From assembly GCA_017526585.1 (NCBI GenBank), contig JAFXRC010000011.1:1-64000 (forward strand): DNA of 64,000 bases, read 5' to 3'. Within the stretch, counting starts at the first letter, position 1, and each line of letters opens with the position of its first letter. Made by a program: the position numbers and the translations under genes. Below are positions 1 through 9,149 of this stretch, piece by piece. The notes beneath the pieces were generated by a model, which did not search any database, was not told the DNA's origin, and worked only from the letters and a program-made list of their open reading frames with translations. Source of the stretch: Fibrobacter sp. (GTDB lineage Bacteria > Fibrobacterota > Fibrobacteria > Fibrobacterales > Fibrobacteraceae).

Positions 1-339
1 CAGGTCGATAGTGCCGCCAAAGAGCCCGGCGCTCGCAATCACCTCGTCGCCCGCGTGCAAAATATTCAAAAGCGAGATAGTCACCGCCGCCATGCCCGAA
101 GAGCACGCCACCGCGCCGATTCCCTTCTCGAGCGACGCGATTCGTCGTTCAAAAGAATCGTTCGTGGGGTTCGCTATGCGAGTGTAGGCAAAACCAGGAG
201 CCCTGTTGTTGAAAACGGCTTCAAGCTTTTCGGCAGATTCCTGAGAAAAAGCACTTGCCTGATAAATCGGCGTAAGGGTAGATCCAGTACATCGGTCGCT
301 ACCAAAATTCTGGTGCAGTAAAGCAGTATTAAATTCCAT
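1..339 (-). CDS. metY: O-acetylhomoserine sulfhydrylase, N-terminal part (runs off the window)
   Basis: The first 113 codons of a PLP-dependent Cys/Met-metabolism enzyme are visible. They contain the family segments TPIYQASAF, FAYTRIANPTND and AVACSSGMAAV. Such enzymes make homocysteine from O-acetylhomoserine and sulfide. The start ATG (337-339) is preceded by a GGAGG on the minus strand. The gene is divergent from the APS reductase operon and has its own copy of the shared sulfur promoter element at 376-420, so it would consume the sulfide that the operon leads to. The related gamma-synthases cannot be fully excluded because the C-terminal two thirds are outside the window. Confidence 0.85.
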   Translation of the reverse strand, partial: MEFNTALLHQNFGSDRCTGSTLTPIYQASAFSQESAEKLEAVFNNRAPGFAYTRIANPTNDSFERRIASLEKGIGAVACSSGMAAVTISLLNILHAGDEVIASAGLFGGTIDL

Positions 340-375
340 TCAGCATGCCTCCGTACATTTTTTTATCCGCAGCCA

Positions 376-420
376 AATATAGAACGCAAAAATGGCAATG
401 TCCAATACTAAATAAATATG
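376..420 (-). promoter_or_regulatory. Sulfur-type composite promoter of metY (copy 1)
   Basis: Read on the minus strand the site is TTTAGTATTGGAC, 18 bases, then GCGTTC-type sequence ending in TATATT (376-381). TTGGAC is at 400-405. The transcript would start about 30 bases before the metY ATG. The upstream block has one mismatch to the other four copies. Confidence 0.7.
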
Positions 421-479
421 ACTTTTTATAGGAAAAATCTATTACACACAAATTACTACGTTATAAAAAAAATCGATAT

Positions 480-531
480 TTCCGCATAAGAATTAAGTAT
501 TGGACGCAGCAAAAACCCATATCTATATTTG
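480..531 (+). promoter_or_regulatory. Sulfur-type composite promoter of the APS reductase operon (copy 2)
   Basis: CCGCATAAGAATTAAGTATT is followed by GGAC; TTGGAC is at 500-505, then 18 bases, then TATATTTG with TATATT at 524-529. It is back to back with the metY copy, so both directions can be controlled from this 220-base gap. Confidence 0.75.
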
Positions 532-560
532 GCGGCACCAGCAATTTGTACGGAGGTGCT

Positions 561-2309
561 GTGAAAATAGAACGAATCAAAACTGACTTGCTGATTATTG
601 GCGGCGGGACGGCTGGTTGCTACGCAGCAATCATCGCAGCCGGTATACAAAACAACCCGCAGGTCGCAGCGGGCACCAAAATCCTCATTGTCGAAAAGGC
701 TAACATCAAGCGCAGCGGCTGTCTTGCGGCAGGCGTAAACGCATTGAACGCCTACATTACCGAAGGCCGCACACCTAAAGATTATGTGGAATACGCCAAG
801 AAGGATGCCGACGGCATCGTGCGCGAAGACCTACTCTACACCATCTCCGAAAAGTTTAACGAAGTCACCGCGCACCTGGAAAAACTCGGTCTTGTCATTT
901 TGAAGGACAAAGACGGCAAATACATCGCACGCGGAAACCGCAACATTAAAATCAACGGCGAAAACATCAAGCCGCTGCTTGCCGCAGCGGTAGCGAAGGC
1001 GCCGGGCGTACAGGTACTGAACCATGTGAATATCACCGATTTTTCGGTGCATGACAACAAAATTGACGGGGCTTTCGGCTTTGGCATCGAGAACGACACC
1101 TTCTACGCGATTGAAGCGAAGGTCGTGATTGTCGCTACGGGAGGTGCCGCCGGGCTTTACCGTCCGAACAATCCGGGATTTTCGCGACACAAGATGTGGT
1201 ATCCGCCGTTCAATACGGGCGCAGGCTACGCTATGGGAATTCGCCACGGCGCCGAAATGACGACATTCGAGATGCGATTCATCGCGCTACGCTGCAAGGA
1301 CACGATTGCACCGACAGGAACGCTTGCGCAGGGCGTAGGTGCAAAGCAGGTGAACGCACTCGGCGAAGTTTACGAAACAAAATACGGGCTTTCGACATCG
1401 GAACGCGTCTACGGAACCGTTGTAGAGAACCTGGAAGGTCGCGGTCCCTGCTACTTAAAGACCGAAGGGATTTCTGCCGAACAGGAAGAATCGCTTTTGA
1501 AGGCGTATCTGAACATGGCTCCGTCGCAGACGATACGCTGGATCGAGAACGGAACGCCTTCAAAGGCGAACGTTGAAATTGAAGGAACGGAACCCTACAT
1601 CGTCGGCGGACACACCGCCAGCGGCTACTGGGTAGACACCAAACGTGCAACGACCATCAAGGGACTTTACGCCGCCGGTGACGTCGCCGGGGGTTGCCCG
1701 CAGAAGTACGTGACCGGCGCGCTCGCCGAAGGCGAGATTGCAGCCAAGTCGGCGGTGGAGTATATCAGAACGGCGAGAGATTGCTTCGTCGCTAACGCTC
1801 CTCGCAATGACGACAAAATTGATTATCGCAGGCATATTTCAGAGAAGGAGATCGAGAACCATGTCACAGAAATCGAAAAATTCCTCGGAAACAAGAAAGG
1901 CGCTCAGACTGCAGAAAATCTTGAAGAAGCAATGCAGCTGGCTATGGACGCTTATGCGGGCGGCATCAAGACGGGCTATCGTTATAGCGAAAATCAGCTA
2001 AACCGTGCAAAGAAGGAAATTGAGATTATCGAAGCATTGACAGACAATCTCAGCGCCGCCGATTTGCAGGAAGTCATGTACATCTACGAACTCAAGGAAC
2101 GGCTGACCGTTTGCAAGAGCGTTATCGCACACCTGGCAGCGCGTCACGAAACACGCTGGCACAGCTTCGCAGAGAACCTGGACTATCCCGAAAAAGACAA
2201 CATTCATTTCCGCAAGTATGTCAATTCACGCCTAGAAAATGGCGAAATCAAGATCATCTTGCGCGAACTCACCGCAGAAGGGCAGAAGAACTATGAGCAT
2301 CAGCATTGA
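561..2309 (+). CDS. aprA: Adenylylsulfate (APS) reductase, alpha-type flavoprotein subunit
   Basis: This 582-residue FAD protein belongs to the fumarate reductase/AprA flavoprotein family. It opens with the dinucleotide-binding motif LLIIGGGTAGCYAA (about residues 10-23). RFIALRCKDTIAPTGTLAQG and the GGHTASG segment (about residue 348) fit AprA-type active sites. It would reduce APS to sulfite and AMP with electrons from the adjacent ferredoxin subunit. GTG at 561 is chosen because ACGGAGGT lies 4-5 bases upstream; the in-frame TTG at 546 would place that ribosome site inside the gene. Residues about 405-417 (RDCFVANAPRNDD) come from an absorbed dispersed repeat. Direction is inferred as assimilatory because CysDN, MetY and sulfate transport genes surround it. 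Confidence 0.78.
   Translation: MKIERIKTDLLIIGGGTAGCYAAIIAAGIQNNPQVAAGTKILIVEKANIKRSGCLAAGVNALNAYITEGRTPKDYVEYAKKDADGIVREDLLYTISEKFNEVTAHLEKLGLVILKDKDGKYIARGNRNIKINGENIKPLLAAAVAKAPGVQVLNHVNITDFSVHDNKIDGAFGFGIENDTFYAIEAKVVIVATGGAAGLYRPNNPGFSRHKMWYPPFNTGAGYAMGIRHGAEMTTFEMRFIALRCKDTIAPTGTLAQGVGAKQVNALGEVYETKYGLSTSERVYGTVVENLEGRGPCYLKTEGISAEQEESLLKAYLNMAPSQTIRWIENGTPSKANVEIEGTEPYIVGGHTASGYWVDTKRATTIKGLYAAGDVAGGCPQKYVTGALAEGEIAAKSAVEYIRTARDCFVANAPRNDDKIDYRRHISEKEIENHVTEIEKFLGNKKGAQTAENLEEAMQLAMDAYAGGIKTGYRYSENQLNRAKKEIEIIEALTDNLSAADLQEVMYIYELKERLTVCKSVIAHLAARHETRWHSFAENLDYPEKDNIHFRKYVNSRLENGEIKIILRELTAEGQKNYEHQH
1775..1811 (+). repeat. Dispersed repeat absorbed in frame inside aprA
   Basis: The sequence reads GAGATTGCTTCGTCGC... 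to CGCTCCTCGCAATGAC. On the minus strand it gives the ARSVSDEAIS peptide seen when this common dispersed repeat is translated. The aprA frame stays open across it. Confidence 0.65.
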
Positions 2310-2607
2310 TCAGAGCATTTGCATTGGCTGCGGAAAATGCCACGACGTCTGCCCCGGCACGCTAATCAAAATTAACGAACAGAGAAAGGCGTTCATCAAG
2401 TATCCCAAGGACTGCTGGGGTTGTACCTCGTGCATCAAGGAATGCCCCGTGCATGCCATCCGATTCTTTCTCGGCGAAGATATCGGCGGCAAGGGCAGCA
2501 AGGTCCACACCGAAAAAGTGAACGGACTTGTCCGCTGGATTTTTGAATTAAGCGATGGAAGCATAAAAACCATCGACATCGACCCCAAGGAATCAAATAA
2601 ATACTAG
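2293..2607 (+). CDS. aprB: APS reductase beta-type ferredoxin subunit (two 4Fe-4S clusters)
   Basis: This 104-residue protein has two CxxCxxCxxxCP motifs, [12 protein letters not shown] near residue 9 and [12 protein letters not shown] near residue 41. That is the layout of AprB, which passes electrons to the FAD of AprA. Its C-terminal tail of about 45 residues would wrap the alpha subunit, as is known for AprB. The ATG at 2293 overlaps the end of aprA by 17 bases, so the two are probably translationally coupled. It is shorter than dissimilatory AprB. Confidence 0.78.
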   Translation: MSISIDQSICIGCGKCHDVCPGTLIKINEQRKAFIKYPKDCWGCTSCIKECPVHAIRFFLGEDIGGKGSKVHTEKVNGLVRWIFELSDGSIKTIDIDPKESNKY

Positions 2608-2617
2608 GAGTTTCACA

Positions 2618-3517
2618 GTGAGCGAATTATCACATCTCGACGAGCTGGAAGCCGAAGCCATCTATATTATCCGCGAAGTCGCCGCTGAATGCGAAAAACC
2701 GGTGATGCTATATTCTATCGGCAAGGACAGTTCCGTCATGCTACACCTGGCTCTCAAGGCATTCTACCCCGAGAAGCCCCCTTTCCCCTTCTTGCATGTG
2801 AACACCACATGGAAGTTCCGCGAGATGATCGAGTTCCGCGACAACATCGCCAAGAAACTCGGCATCGAAATGCTGGAATACATCAACCAGGACGGCGTCA
2901 AGCAAGGCATCAATCCGTTTGACCATGGCGCCGCCTACACCGACATCATGAAGACGCAGGCCTTGAAGCAGGCTCTCAACAAATACGGCTTTACCGCTGC
3001 ATTTGGCGGTGGCCGCCGCGACGAAGAAAAGTCTCGCGCCAAAGAACGCATTTTCTCGTTCCGCAATTCCGCACACGCCTGGGACCCGAAAAACCAACGC
3101 CCCGAAATGTGGAAACTTTACAATACCAAAATCAACAAGGGCGAAAGCATCCGCGTTTTCCCGATTTCGAACTGGACCGAAAAGGACATCTGGCAGTACA
3201 TCAAGCGCGAAAAAATTGATATCGTGCCGTTGTACTTTGCCGCGCCGCGCCCGGTCGTGGTTCGCGACGGCAACATCATCATGGTCGACGACGACCGATT
3301 CCCGCTGCGCGAAGGCGAAAAGCCCGAAATCAAGTCGGTGCGTTTCCGTACACTCGGCTGCTACCCGCTTACCGGCGGTGTCGAATCGACAGCCACCACG
3401 CTCGACGAAATCATCGACGAAACCCTGAGCGCAGTCTCTTCGGAAAGAACATCGCGCGTCATCGACAATGAAGCGGCTGGCAGCATGGAACGCCGCAAGA
3501 GGGAGGGATATTTCTAA
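2618..3517 (+). CDS. cysD: Sulfate adenylyltransferase subunit 2 (ATP sulfurylase)
   Basis: CysD (299 residues) forms APS from ATP and sulfate, powered by GTP hydrolysis in CysN. The PP-loop ATPase motif [13 protein letters not shown] is near residue 30, and [20 protein letters not shown] and [13 protein letters not shown] are typical of CysD. The GTG start at 2618 has AGGAG about seven bases upstream. The stop TAA shares a base with the cysN ATG. Together with AprAB it gives sulfate to APS to sulfite without PAPS; no cysC or cysH is present in this cluster. Confidence 0.95.
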   Translation: MSELSHLDELEAEAIYIIREVAAECEKPVMLYSIGKDSSVMLHLALKAFYPEKPPFPFLHVNTTWKFREMIEFRDNIAKKLGIEMLEYINQDGVKQGINPFDHGAAYTDIMKTQALKQALNKYGFTAAFGGGRRDEEKSRAKERIFSFRNSAHAWDPKNQRPEMWKLYNTKINKGESIRVFPISNWTEKDIWQYIKREKIDIVPLYFAAPRPVVVRDGNIIMVDDDRFPLREGEKPEIKSVRFRTLGCYPLTGGVESTATTLDEIIDETLSAVSSERTSRVIDNEAAGSMERRKREGYF

Positions 3518-5202
3518 TGAAAGGTTTATTGAAGTTTATTACCTGCGGAAGCGTAGACGACGGAAAGTCGACTCTTATCGGACACATTCTTTACGATTCC
3601 AAGCTGCTTTATGCCGACCAGGAAAAGGCACTGGAACTCGACAGCAAGGTAGGTAGCCGCAGCGGAAAAATCGACTACTCGCTTTTACTCGACGGACTGA
3701 TGGCGGAACGCGAACAGGGCATCACCATCGATGTCGCCTACCGCTACTTTACTACGGACCGCCGCAGTTTTATCGTAGCAGACACGCCGGGGCACGAAGA
3801 ATACACCCGCAACATGGCAGTGGGAGCCTCTTTTGCCGACCTCTCCGTGATTCTTGTGGACGCGTCGCAGGGCGTATTGGTGCAGACGCGCAGACATGCC
3901 CGCATCTGCAAGCTCATGGGTATTCGCTACTTTGTCTTTGCCGTCAACAAGATGGATCTTGTGGGCTACAGCAAGGAACGCTTCGAAGAAATACTCGCGC
4001 AAATCAACGAACTTTCCAACGAGCTTTCGCTGCATAGCGTCTATGTAATTCCGCTTTCCGCCACCGAAGGCGACAATGTGACGGTAAAGTCCAAGAACAT
4101 CGATTGGTATAGCGGAAAGGCGCTGCTCGATTACCTGGAAACCGTCAACATCGACGATTCTCAAAAAGAAGCGGGATTCTACCTGCCTGTGCAGCGAGTG
4201 TGCCGCCCCGACAGAACCTTCCGCGGATTCCAGGGACAAATCGAAGCGGGAAGCATCCGCATCGGCGACACTATCACTACGCTACCGAGCAACGAAAAGG
4301 CATCTGTCAAGAGCATCCTCTTTACCGACAAGGAAGTCGAAGAAGCGCATGCCGGCGAACCCGTCACGATTTCTCTCGACCGCGAAGTGGACGTGTCCAG
4401 GGGCTGCGTACTCATCAAGGATACAGACATCGGCTGCTACAAGAAAATCAGCGCCGCACTTTTGTGGATGGACGACGAACCGCTTGAACTCGGAAAGGAC
4501 TATCTGGTAAAACTCGGCACAAAAACCATTCCCGGAACGCTCTCGAAAATTGACTTTTCCATCGATGTGAACACGGGCGCGCACCAGACAACGGAAACGC
4601 TGAACAAGAACGGAATCGCCTCCGTCGAAATCGTGTTCGCCGAAGCGATTGTCGCAGACCGCTTCGAAAACCACAAGACGCTGGGCGAGCTGATACTCAT
4701 CGACCGCGTGACACATGCCACCGCAGCCTGCGGCGTCGTGGAAGGTCTATTCGAAAAGCAGATTGCTACTGGAGAGAAAGCGGCATTCGTGCAGGGAGAA
4801 CGCCACGGTCGCGGAGAAATCTTCGAGGAATTCTTCTACGATACGGCAACGCTATCCGTGGTAAAGCAGCAGCCGCTAAGGCAACACTATACCGTGGGCG
4901 ACGAGATTCCTACCGTCGGCGAAAGCTACCACTATCCCGACGACTTCGACATCATCATCTTGCGCGACAGCATTGCCGTCAAGATTCGTGGCAAGCGCAT
5001 CACAGAAATTACCTCGGCAGAAGAATACCGCTACGAAAATGCTCCCGTCATCAACGGACGCGGCTTTGAAATCAAGGTTCATTCCAATGACGATGTAAAG
5101 CAGTTGCTCAGCGAATACGAGTCTGCAGGTATCGACCACCGCGAAGAATTTTTCCGAAAGTGGACCTCATTCGACACCTATCGCAAAGTGGTTATTCACT
5201 AG
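3517..5202 (+). CDS. cysN: Sulfate adenylyltransferase subunit 1 (GTPase) with a C-terminal extension
   Basis: This is the GTPase partner of CysD. The P-loop GSVDDGKSTL (about residue 9), DTPGHEEYTRNM and NKMDL are all present, followed by EF-Tu-like beta domains. At 561 residues it is about 85 longer than Escherichia coli CysN. The extra C-terminal 140 residues have no P-loop, so this is not a CysN-CysC (APS kinase) fusion; that fits a pathway in which APS is reduced directly. The ATG overlaps the cysD stop by one base (TAATG), and GGAGGG lies just upstream. Confidence 0.93.
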   Translation: MKGLLKFITCGSVDDGKSTLIGHILYDSKLLYADQEKALELDSKVGSRSGKIDYSLLLDGLMAEREQGITIDVAYRYFTTDRRSFIVADTPGHEEYTRNMAVGASFADLSVILVDASQGVLVQTRRHARICKLMGIRYFVFAVNKMDLVGYSKERFEEILAQINELSNELSLHSVYVIPLSATEGDNVTVKSKNIDWYSGKALLDYLETVNIDDSQKEAGFYLPVQRVCRPDRTFRGFQGQIEAGSIRIGDTITTLPSNEKASVKSILFTDKEVEEAHAGEPVTISLDREVDVSRGCVLIKDTDIGCYKKISAALLWMDDEPLELGKDYLVKLGTKTIPGTLSKIDFSIDVNTGAHQTTETLNKNGIASVEIVFAEAIVADRFENHKTLGELILIDRVTHATAACGVVEGLFEKQIATGEKAAFVQGERHGRGEIFEEFFYDTATLSVVKQQPLRQHYTVGDEIPTVGESYHYPDDFDIIILRDSIAVKIRGKRITEITSAEEYRYENAPVINGRGFEIKVHSNDDVKQLLSEYESAGIDHREEFFRKWTSFDTYRKVVIH

Positions 5203-5239
5203 CTTTTGCGGCATTTGCCAACGCAATAACCTTAACAAG

Positions 5240-5268
5240 AAATCCCCGGCTCAGCTGGGGATTTTTAT
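5240..5268 (+). terminator. Rho-independent terminator after cysN
   Basis: AAATCCCC pairs with GGGGATTT across a nine-base loop and is followed by a T-rich run. It closes the aprAB-cysDN operon. Confidence 0.8.
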
Positions 5269-5349
5269 TTAACAATCTACAAAAATTATTTTATCCGTAA
5301 TAACATAAACAAATTAAATACAATAGACCAATAGCAAAAAATGATAACT

Positions 5350-5400
5350 CCGCATAAGAATTAAGTATTGGACAAGGCGAAAAACGCGTTCTATATTTGA
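5350..5400 (+). promoter_or_regulatory. Sulfur-type composite promoter of the porin gene (copy 3)
   Basis: CCGCATAAGAATTAAGTATT then GGAC; TTGGAC 5368-5373, 18-base spacer ending GCGTTC, TATATT 5392-5397. A further upstream block (TAGCAAAAAATGATAACT) resembles the one before copy 4. Confidence 0.75.
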
Positions 5401-5451
5401 GCGCACAAAAAAAACAACAAATAAAACAAACCACAACCAAGGAGTATACGA

Positions 5452-6531
5452 ATGAATCAGAATTTTGCAAAGATAGCCGCTGTGGCACTTTTTACGACCT
5501 CCATTTTCACCTCCACCGTTTTCGCAGAAGAAGCCGCAAAGAAAGAAGAAAGCGCCTTCAAGCTCACCGGTAACGTTCAGGGACAGGCAATCAAGGCAGT
5601 CTACGACAACGACGCCGACAACACGCTCGACAATTCCTTCTTGCGCGCAAACATCGGCGGCAAATACACCGCAGACAACTTTGAAGCCGTCATCAACCTG
5701 CGCATTTTCAGCCCCGTTTTCGGCAACAAGAATGTGACTGACGTGACCGTTGACCAGGACGGTAATGTGAAAGCGACAAAGTCTGCACAGGATAAATTCA
5801 GCGCAGATACCTACTACGCCAAGTACAAGTGGAATCCGGCATTCGGTAATCTCAGCGCCCAATTCGGTCGTTTCCGTACCGACTGGACCGTTGCAGGCAA
5901 CTTCGGTACCTATGTCGACGTTCATCTGTCGAAGCGAGGATTCTTGGCTCGCGACTACCAGCACGACGCTCTCGGCTTCGGATTCGACAAGGGAATCTCT
6001 AGCTTCAGCCTTTTGCTCGGCACCTACGACAACAAGTTCGACACGGGCTACCTCCGCGCCGAAGAAACGCTTAAGTTTGGCGATGCAAAGGTGAGCGTAG
6101 CTTACCGTGGCAATGTTCTGGACCCGATTCAGCACACCGCAGAAGTCACGCACCGCGTTGCCGGTCGCGCAAGTTACTACTTCATCAAGAATCTGGGTCT
6201 TTACGGTGAAATCGCCTATATCACCACGGGCGACGGCGAAAACCTCTCCAACCCCAACGGCATCAAGTCCGAATACGCACAGGACACCGATTACCTGCCG
6301 TTCTTCGTGGGTGTGGAAATCCCGACCGCAGGCATCTTGAACAGCCTCTATGCGGAACTCGAATACCTCTCCAACCGCGACGAATTGCAGGCAGATGCCG
6401 ATGCCGTCGCCTGGACGGTTAGCCTTATCAAGAAAATCGGCAGCAGAAGCAAGGTTCAGCTGAGCGCCTACAGCGAAAAGGAAGTCTCCGATGTCGCCAT
6501 TGCCGCCCGCTTCACCGCAACGATCCAGTAA
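5452..6531 (+). CDS. Outer-membrane beta-barrel porin, probably sulfur-regulated
   Basis: This 359-residue protein has a Sec signal peptide ending near TSTVFA-EE. The rest is alternating amphipathic strands rich in Tyr, Phe and Gly, with an aromatic C-terminal end, as in porins. No family name is claimed. It stands alone between two terminators, yet its promoter is nearly identical to those of the sulfate genes. I infer that it lets sulfate or organosulfur compounds cross the outer membrane during sulfur limitation. The ATG is preceded by AAGGAG. Confidence 0.65.
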   Translation: MNQNFAKIAAVALFTTSIFTSTVFAEEAAKKEESAFKLTGNVQGQAIKAVYDNDADNTLDNSFLRANIGGKYTADNFEAVINLRIFSPVFGNKNVTDVTVDQDGNVKATKSAQDKFSADTYYAKYKWNPAFGNLSAQFGRFRTDWTVAGNFGTYVDVHLSKRGFLARDYQHDALGFGFDKGISSFSLLLGTYDNKFDTGYLRAEETLKFGDAKVSVAYRGNVLDPIQHTAEVTHRVAGRASYYFIKNLGLYGEIAYITTGDGENLSNPNGIKSEYAQDTDYLPFFVGVEIPTAGILNSLYAELEYLSNRDELQADADAVAWTVSLIKKIGSRSKVQLSAYSEKEVSDVAIAARFTATIQ

Positions 6532-6558
6532 GTTTCATAGTTACTCGCACACTCTCTG

Positions 6559-6599
6559 AAAAAGGTCCTACGCAATTTATTTGCGGAGGACTTTTTTTA
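6559..6599 (+). terminator. Terminator after the porin gene
   Basis: AAAGGTCCTACGCAA pairs, with one bulge, with TTTGCGGAGGACTTT and ends in seven T residues. Confidence 0.8.
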
Positions 6600-6681
6600 T
6601 CAACTTTATCATTACACCTTTCAAAGGATATGAAATTTTTCTATTTTACACATATTCCCTAGTTATTTGATAGGAAATAAG

Positions 6682-7767
6682 ATGAAGCGTGTTGCAGTAG
6701 GACTTTCTGGCGGTGTAGATTCGGCACTCTCGGCGTACCTCTTGAAGAAAGAGGGCTACGAGGTGGTGGGACTCACCATGGCGACATGGGACGGCTCGGT
6801 GAAAATGCCCGCGGTAGAAGGCCGCGAAGGCTGTTACGGACCGAGCGAAGACAAGAATATCGAAGAAGCGAAGCTGGTGGCAGACCGCTTGGGTATCCCG
6901 CATTACGTGGTTCCTGTCGCAGCCGAATACAAGACCAAGGTACTCGACTATTTCCGCGCCGAATACCGCGCAGGTCGCACGCCGAACCCGTGCGTGCGCT
7001 GCAATCAGTCGATCAAGTTTGGTGCGTTGCATTTAGCAGCCCGCAAGATGGGAATCGAGTTCGATTATTTTGCAACGGGGCATTACGCGCGTCTCGATTT
7101 CCAGAATCCAGATGTTCCGTTCCTGTATCAAGCTAAGGATACGCGCAAAGATCAGACCTACTTCTTGTCGCGACTTTCGGCAGAGCAACTTTCGACGGTG
7201 CTGTTCCCGCTGGGTGGAATGCATAAGGAAGATGTGAAAGCGCTTGCCGCTGAGATTGGCTGGGATGATTTTGCGACCAAGCGCGAAAGCCAGGATTTTA
7301 TTGAGTGCGGCGATTACTCGGTGCTGTTCGAAGAATCGGACCAGGTGCCGGGTGATTTTGTGGATGTGAACGGCAAGGTGCTGGGGAAACACAAGGGCAT
7401 CGTGAATTACACCGTGGGGCAGCGCAAGGGCCTGAATATTGGCGGACAGAAGGAGCCGCTTTTTGTGGTAGCCATTGATGCCGCCAAAAATCAGGTGATT
7501 CTCGGCCCGCGCAGCGCCCTTTCTTGCATGGAAGTTTCTGCGAACGACTTGAATTTGATGGTCAACGAAACTTCGCCGCTTTTAAAGGGAGACCTTTCGG
7601 CGCACATCCGCTTAGGTCATAAGGGAGCAAACGCCCGCATTGTGGATATCGACGCGAACCGAATCAAGGTCGCTTTCGATGAACCGCAATTTGCATCGGC
7701 GCCGGGACAAATCCTGGTGCTTTACGCCGGCGATGGCGTTGTCGCCTCTGGCGTGATTGAGAAATAA
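6682..7767 (+). CDS. mnmA: tRNA 2-thiouridine(34) synthase, variant cysteine layout
   Basis: MnmA adenylates and thiolates U34 of Lys, Glu and Gln tRNAs. This 361-residue protein has the PP-loop GLSGGVDSALSA (residue 8), AEYRAGRTPNP, ATGHYARL, KDQTYFLSRL and TVGQRKGLNIGG. The usual NPDxxCN is NPCVRCN here (about residue 101), and the usual ICFI catalytic cysteine region reads SQDFIECGDY (about residue 203), so the last cysteine is displaced. ATG 6682 is preferred over an upstream in-frame TTG because TAGGA precedes it. It sits in the sulfur island but lacks the shared promoter element. Confidence 0.88.
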   Translation: MKRVAVGLSGGVDSALSAYLLKKEGYEVVGLTMATWDGSVKMPAVEGREGCYGPSEDKNIEEAKLVADRLGIPHYVVPVAAEYKTKVLDYFRAEYRAGRTPNPCVRCNQSIKFGALHLAARKMGIEFDYFATGHYARLDFQNPDVPFLYQAKDTRKDQTYFLSRLSAEQLSTVLFPLGGMHKEDVKALAAEIGWDDFATKRESQDFIECGDYSVLFEESDQVPGDFVDVNGKVLGKHKGIVNYTVGQRKGLNIGGQKEPLFVVAIDAAKNQVILGPRSALSCMEVSANDLNLMVNETSPLLKGDLSAHIRLGHKGANARIVDIDANRIKVAFDEPQFASAPGQILVLYAGDGVVASGVIEK

Positions 7768-7795
7768 CTTATCTACAATGTCGCACCCCAATTTT

Positions 7796-7826
7796 GAACC
7801 TGTCGGAAACTCCGATAGGTTCTTCT
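7796..7826 (+). terminator. Probable terminator after mnmA
   Basis: GAACCTGTCGG and CCGATAGGTTC form a hairpin with a five-base loop, followed by a short T-rich stretch. The T run is weak. Confidence 0.55.
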
Positions 7827-7848
7827 GTTATAGCAAAAATCGATAATT

Positions 7849-7898
7849 CCGCATAAGAATTAAGTATTGGACAATAGCAAAATCGCGTTCTATATTTT
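7849..7898 (+). promoter_or_regulatory. Sulfur-type composite promoter of the sulfate-binding protein (copy 4)
   Basis: CCGCATAAGAATTAAGTATT then GGAC; TTGGAC 7867-7872, 18 bases ending GCGTTC, TATATT 7891-7896. The leader that follows is about 145 bases and includes a possible GCCCG/CGGGC stem near 7968-8000. Confidence 0.75.
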
Positions 7899-8044
7899 GC
7901 CTCGTAAAAAAACGGATCACCCCATCAAGGAGTTTATCTTCTAACCACAGAAAATTGAGAAAAGAAGCCCGCCTTTTTCTAAACACCATCCGCGCCGGGC
8001 ACAAACAAAGAAACAAAAAAAATTTAACCCACGAGGTAAACAAC

Positions 8045-9079
8045 ATGAATTTCAAGAAACTGACTATTGCATCTGCCGCTATTCTTTCTCTCGCCCTTTC
8101 CGCTTGCGAATCTTCTGATGAACAGAAGGGCGCCTCTACCGCCAAGGTCGAAAAGCAGACTCTCACCAACGTGTCCTACGACCCGACGCGAGAACTCTAC
8201 GCCAACTACAACGAAGCCTTTGCCAAGCACTGGAAAGAAAAGACCGGCAAGGACGTGGAAATCACGCAGTCCCATGGCGGTTCCGGAAAGCAGGCGCTCG
8301 AAGTGGCGAACGGTCTCGAAGCCGACGTGGTGACGCTCGCTCTCGAATTCGATGTGAACGCCGTGCGCGACGCGGGTCTCATCGAACCGGGCTGGGTCAA
8401 GGAATTCCCGCTGAACAGCTCGCCCTACACTTCCACTATCGTCTTCCTGGTCCGTAAGGGTAACCCGAAGAACCTGAAGGATTGGGGCGACCTCGTGAAG
8501 CCGAGCGTGGGCATCATTACGCCGAACCCGAAGACTTCCGGTGGCGCGCGCTGGAACTACCTTGCCGCATGGGCATGGGCCGAGAACCAGTATAACGGCG
8601 ACCAGGAAAAGGCGAAGGATTTCGTGAAGAAACTCTATGCCAACGTGCTCGTGCTCGCCTCGGGTGCTCGCGGCTCTACCACGACCTTCATCGAGAACGG
8701 TCAGGGTGACGTATTGCTCTCCTGGGAAAACGAGGCCTTCCTTGCTCTCAAGGATTACCCGAACGACTACGAAATTGTGATTCCGAGCATCAGCATCTTG
8801 GCTGAACCTTCCGTCGCTATCGTGGACAAGGTCGTCGACAAGCGCGGGACCCGCGAACTTGCCACCGAATACCTGAACTACCTCTACTCCGACGAAGGCC
8901 AGCACATTGCCGCGAAGAATCATTACCGTCCGTCGAACAAGGCAATTCTCGCGCAATACAAGGAATTCGACCCGAACGTGAACCTGTTCAGCATCGAACG
9001 CTTTGGCGGCTGGGACAAGGCTCAGGGCATGCACTTCTCTAACGGCGGCATCTTCGACCAGATTTACGAAAAGAAATAA
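8045..9079 (+). CDS. sbp: Sulfate ABC transporter substrate-binding lipoprotein
   Basis: A 344-residue periplasmic sulfate/thiosulfate-binding protein of the Sbp/CysP family. Segments [44 protein letters not shown] and SYE-type binding-loop regions match the family. The N-terminus has a lipobox (LALSAC), so it is membrane-anchored rather than free. ATG 8045 begins the signal peptide; longer in-frame starts would add a non-signal stretch. It has its own promoter element and is separated from cysTWA by a xylanase gene. Confidence 0.9.
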   Translation: MNFKKLTIASAAILSLALSACESSDEQKGASTAKVEKQTLTNVSYDPTRELYANYNEAFAKHWKEKTGKDVEITQSHGGSGKQALEVANGLEADVVTLALEFDVNAVRDAGLIEPGWVKEFPLNSSPYTSTIVFLVRKGNPKNLKDWGDLVKPSVGIITPNPKTSGGARWNYLAAWAWAENQYNGDQEKAKDFVKKLYANVLVLASGARGSTTTFIENGQGDVLLSWENEAFLALKDYPNDYEIVIPSISILAEPSVAIVDKVVDKRGTRELATEYLNYLYSDEGQHIAAKNHYRPSNKAILAQYKEFDPNVNLFSIERFGGWDKAQGMHFSNGGIFDQIYEKK

Positions 9080-9082
9080 GGC

Positions 9083-9103
9083 CCCTGAGCCCGCCGAAGG
9101 GCT
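9083..9103 (+). repeat. Short dispersed repeat (CCTGAGCCCGCCGAAGGG type)
   Basis: It is the same family as the element absorbed into the expansin lipoprotein near 51931. It lies just after the sulfate-binding gene. Confidence 0.5.
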
Positions 9104-9116
9104 TGATTGTCATAGT

Positions 9117-9149
9117 AAAGTCCCTGCTCTTCGCGGAGCAGGGATTTTT
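9117..9149 (+). terminator. Terminator after the sulfate-binding protein gene
   Basis: TCCCTGCTC and GAGCAGGGA form a stem with a short loop, followed by TTTTT. Confidence 0.85.

Noticed and set aside
4759..5202. C-terminal extension of CysN as a possible APS kinase (CysC) fusion
   Set aside because: No GxxGxGK(S/T) P-loop or other CysC motif is visible in the last 140 residues.
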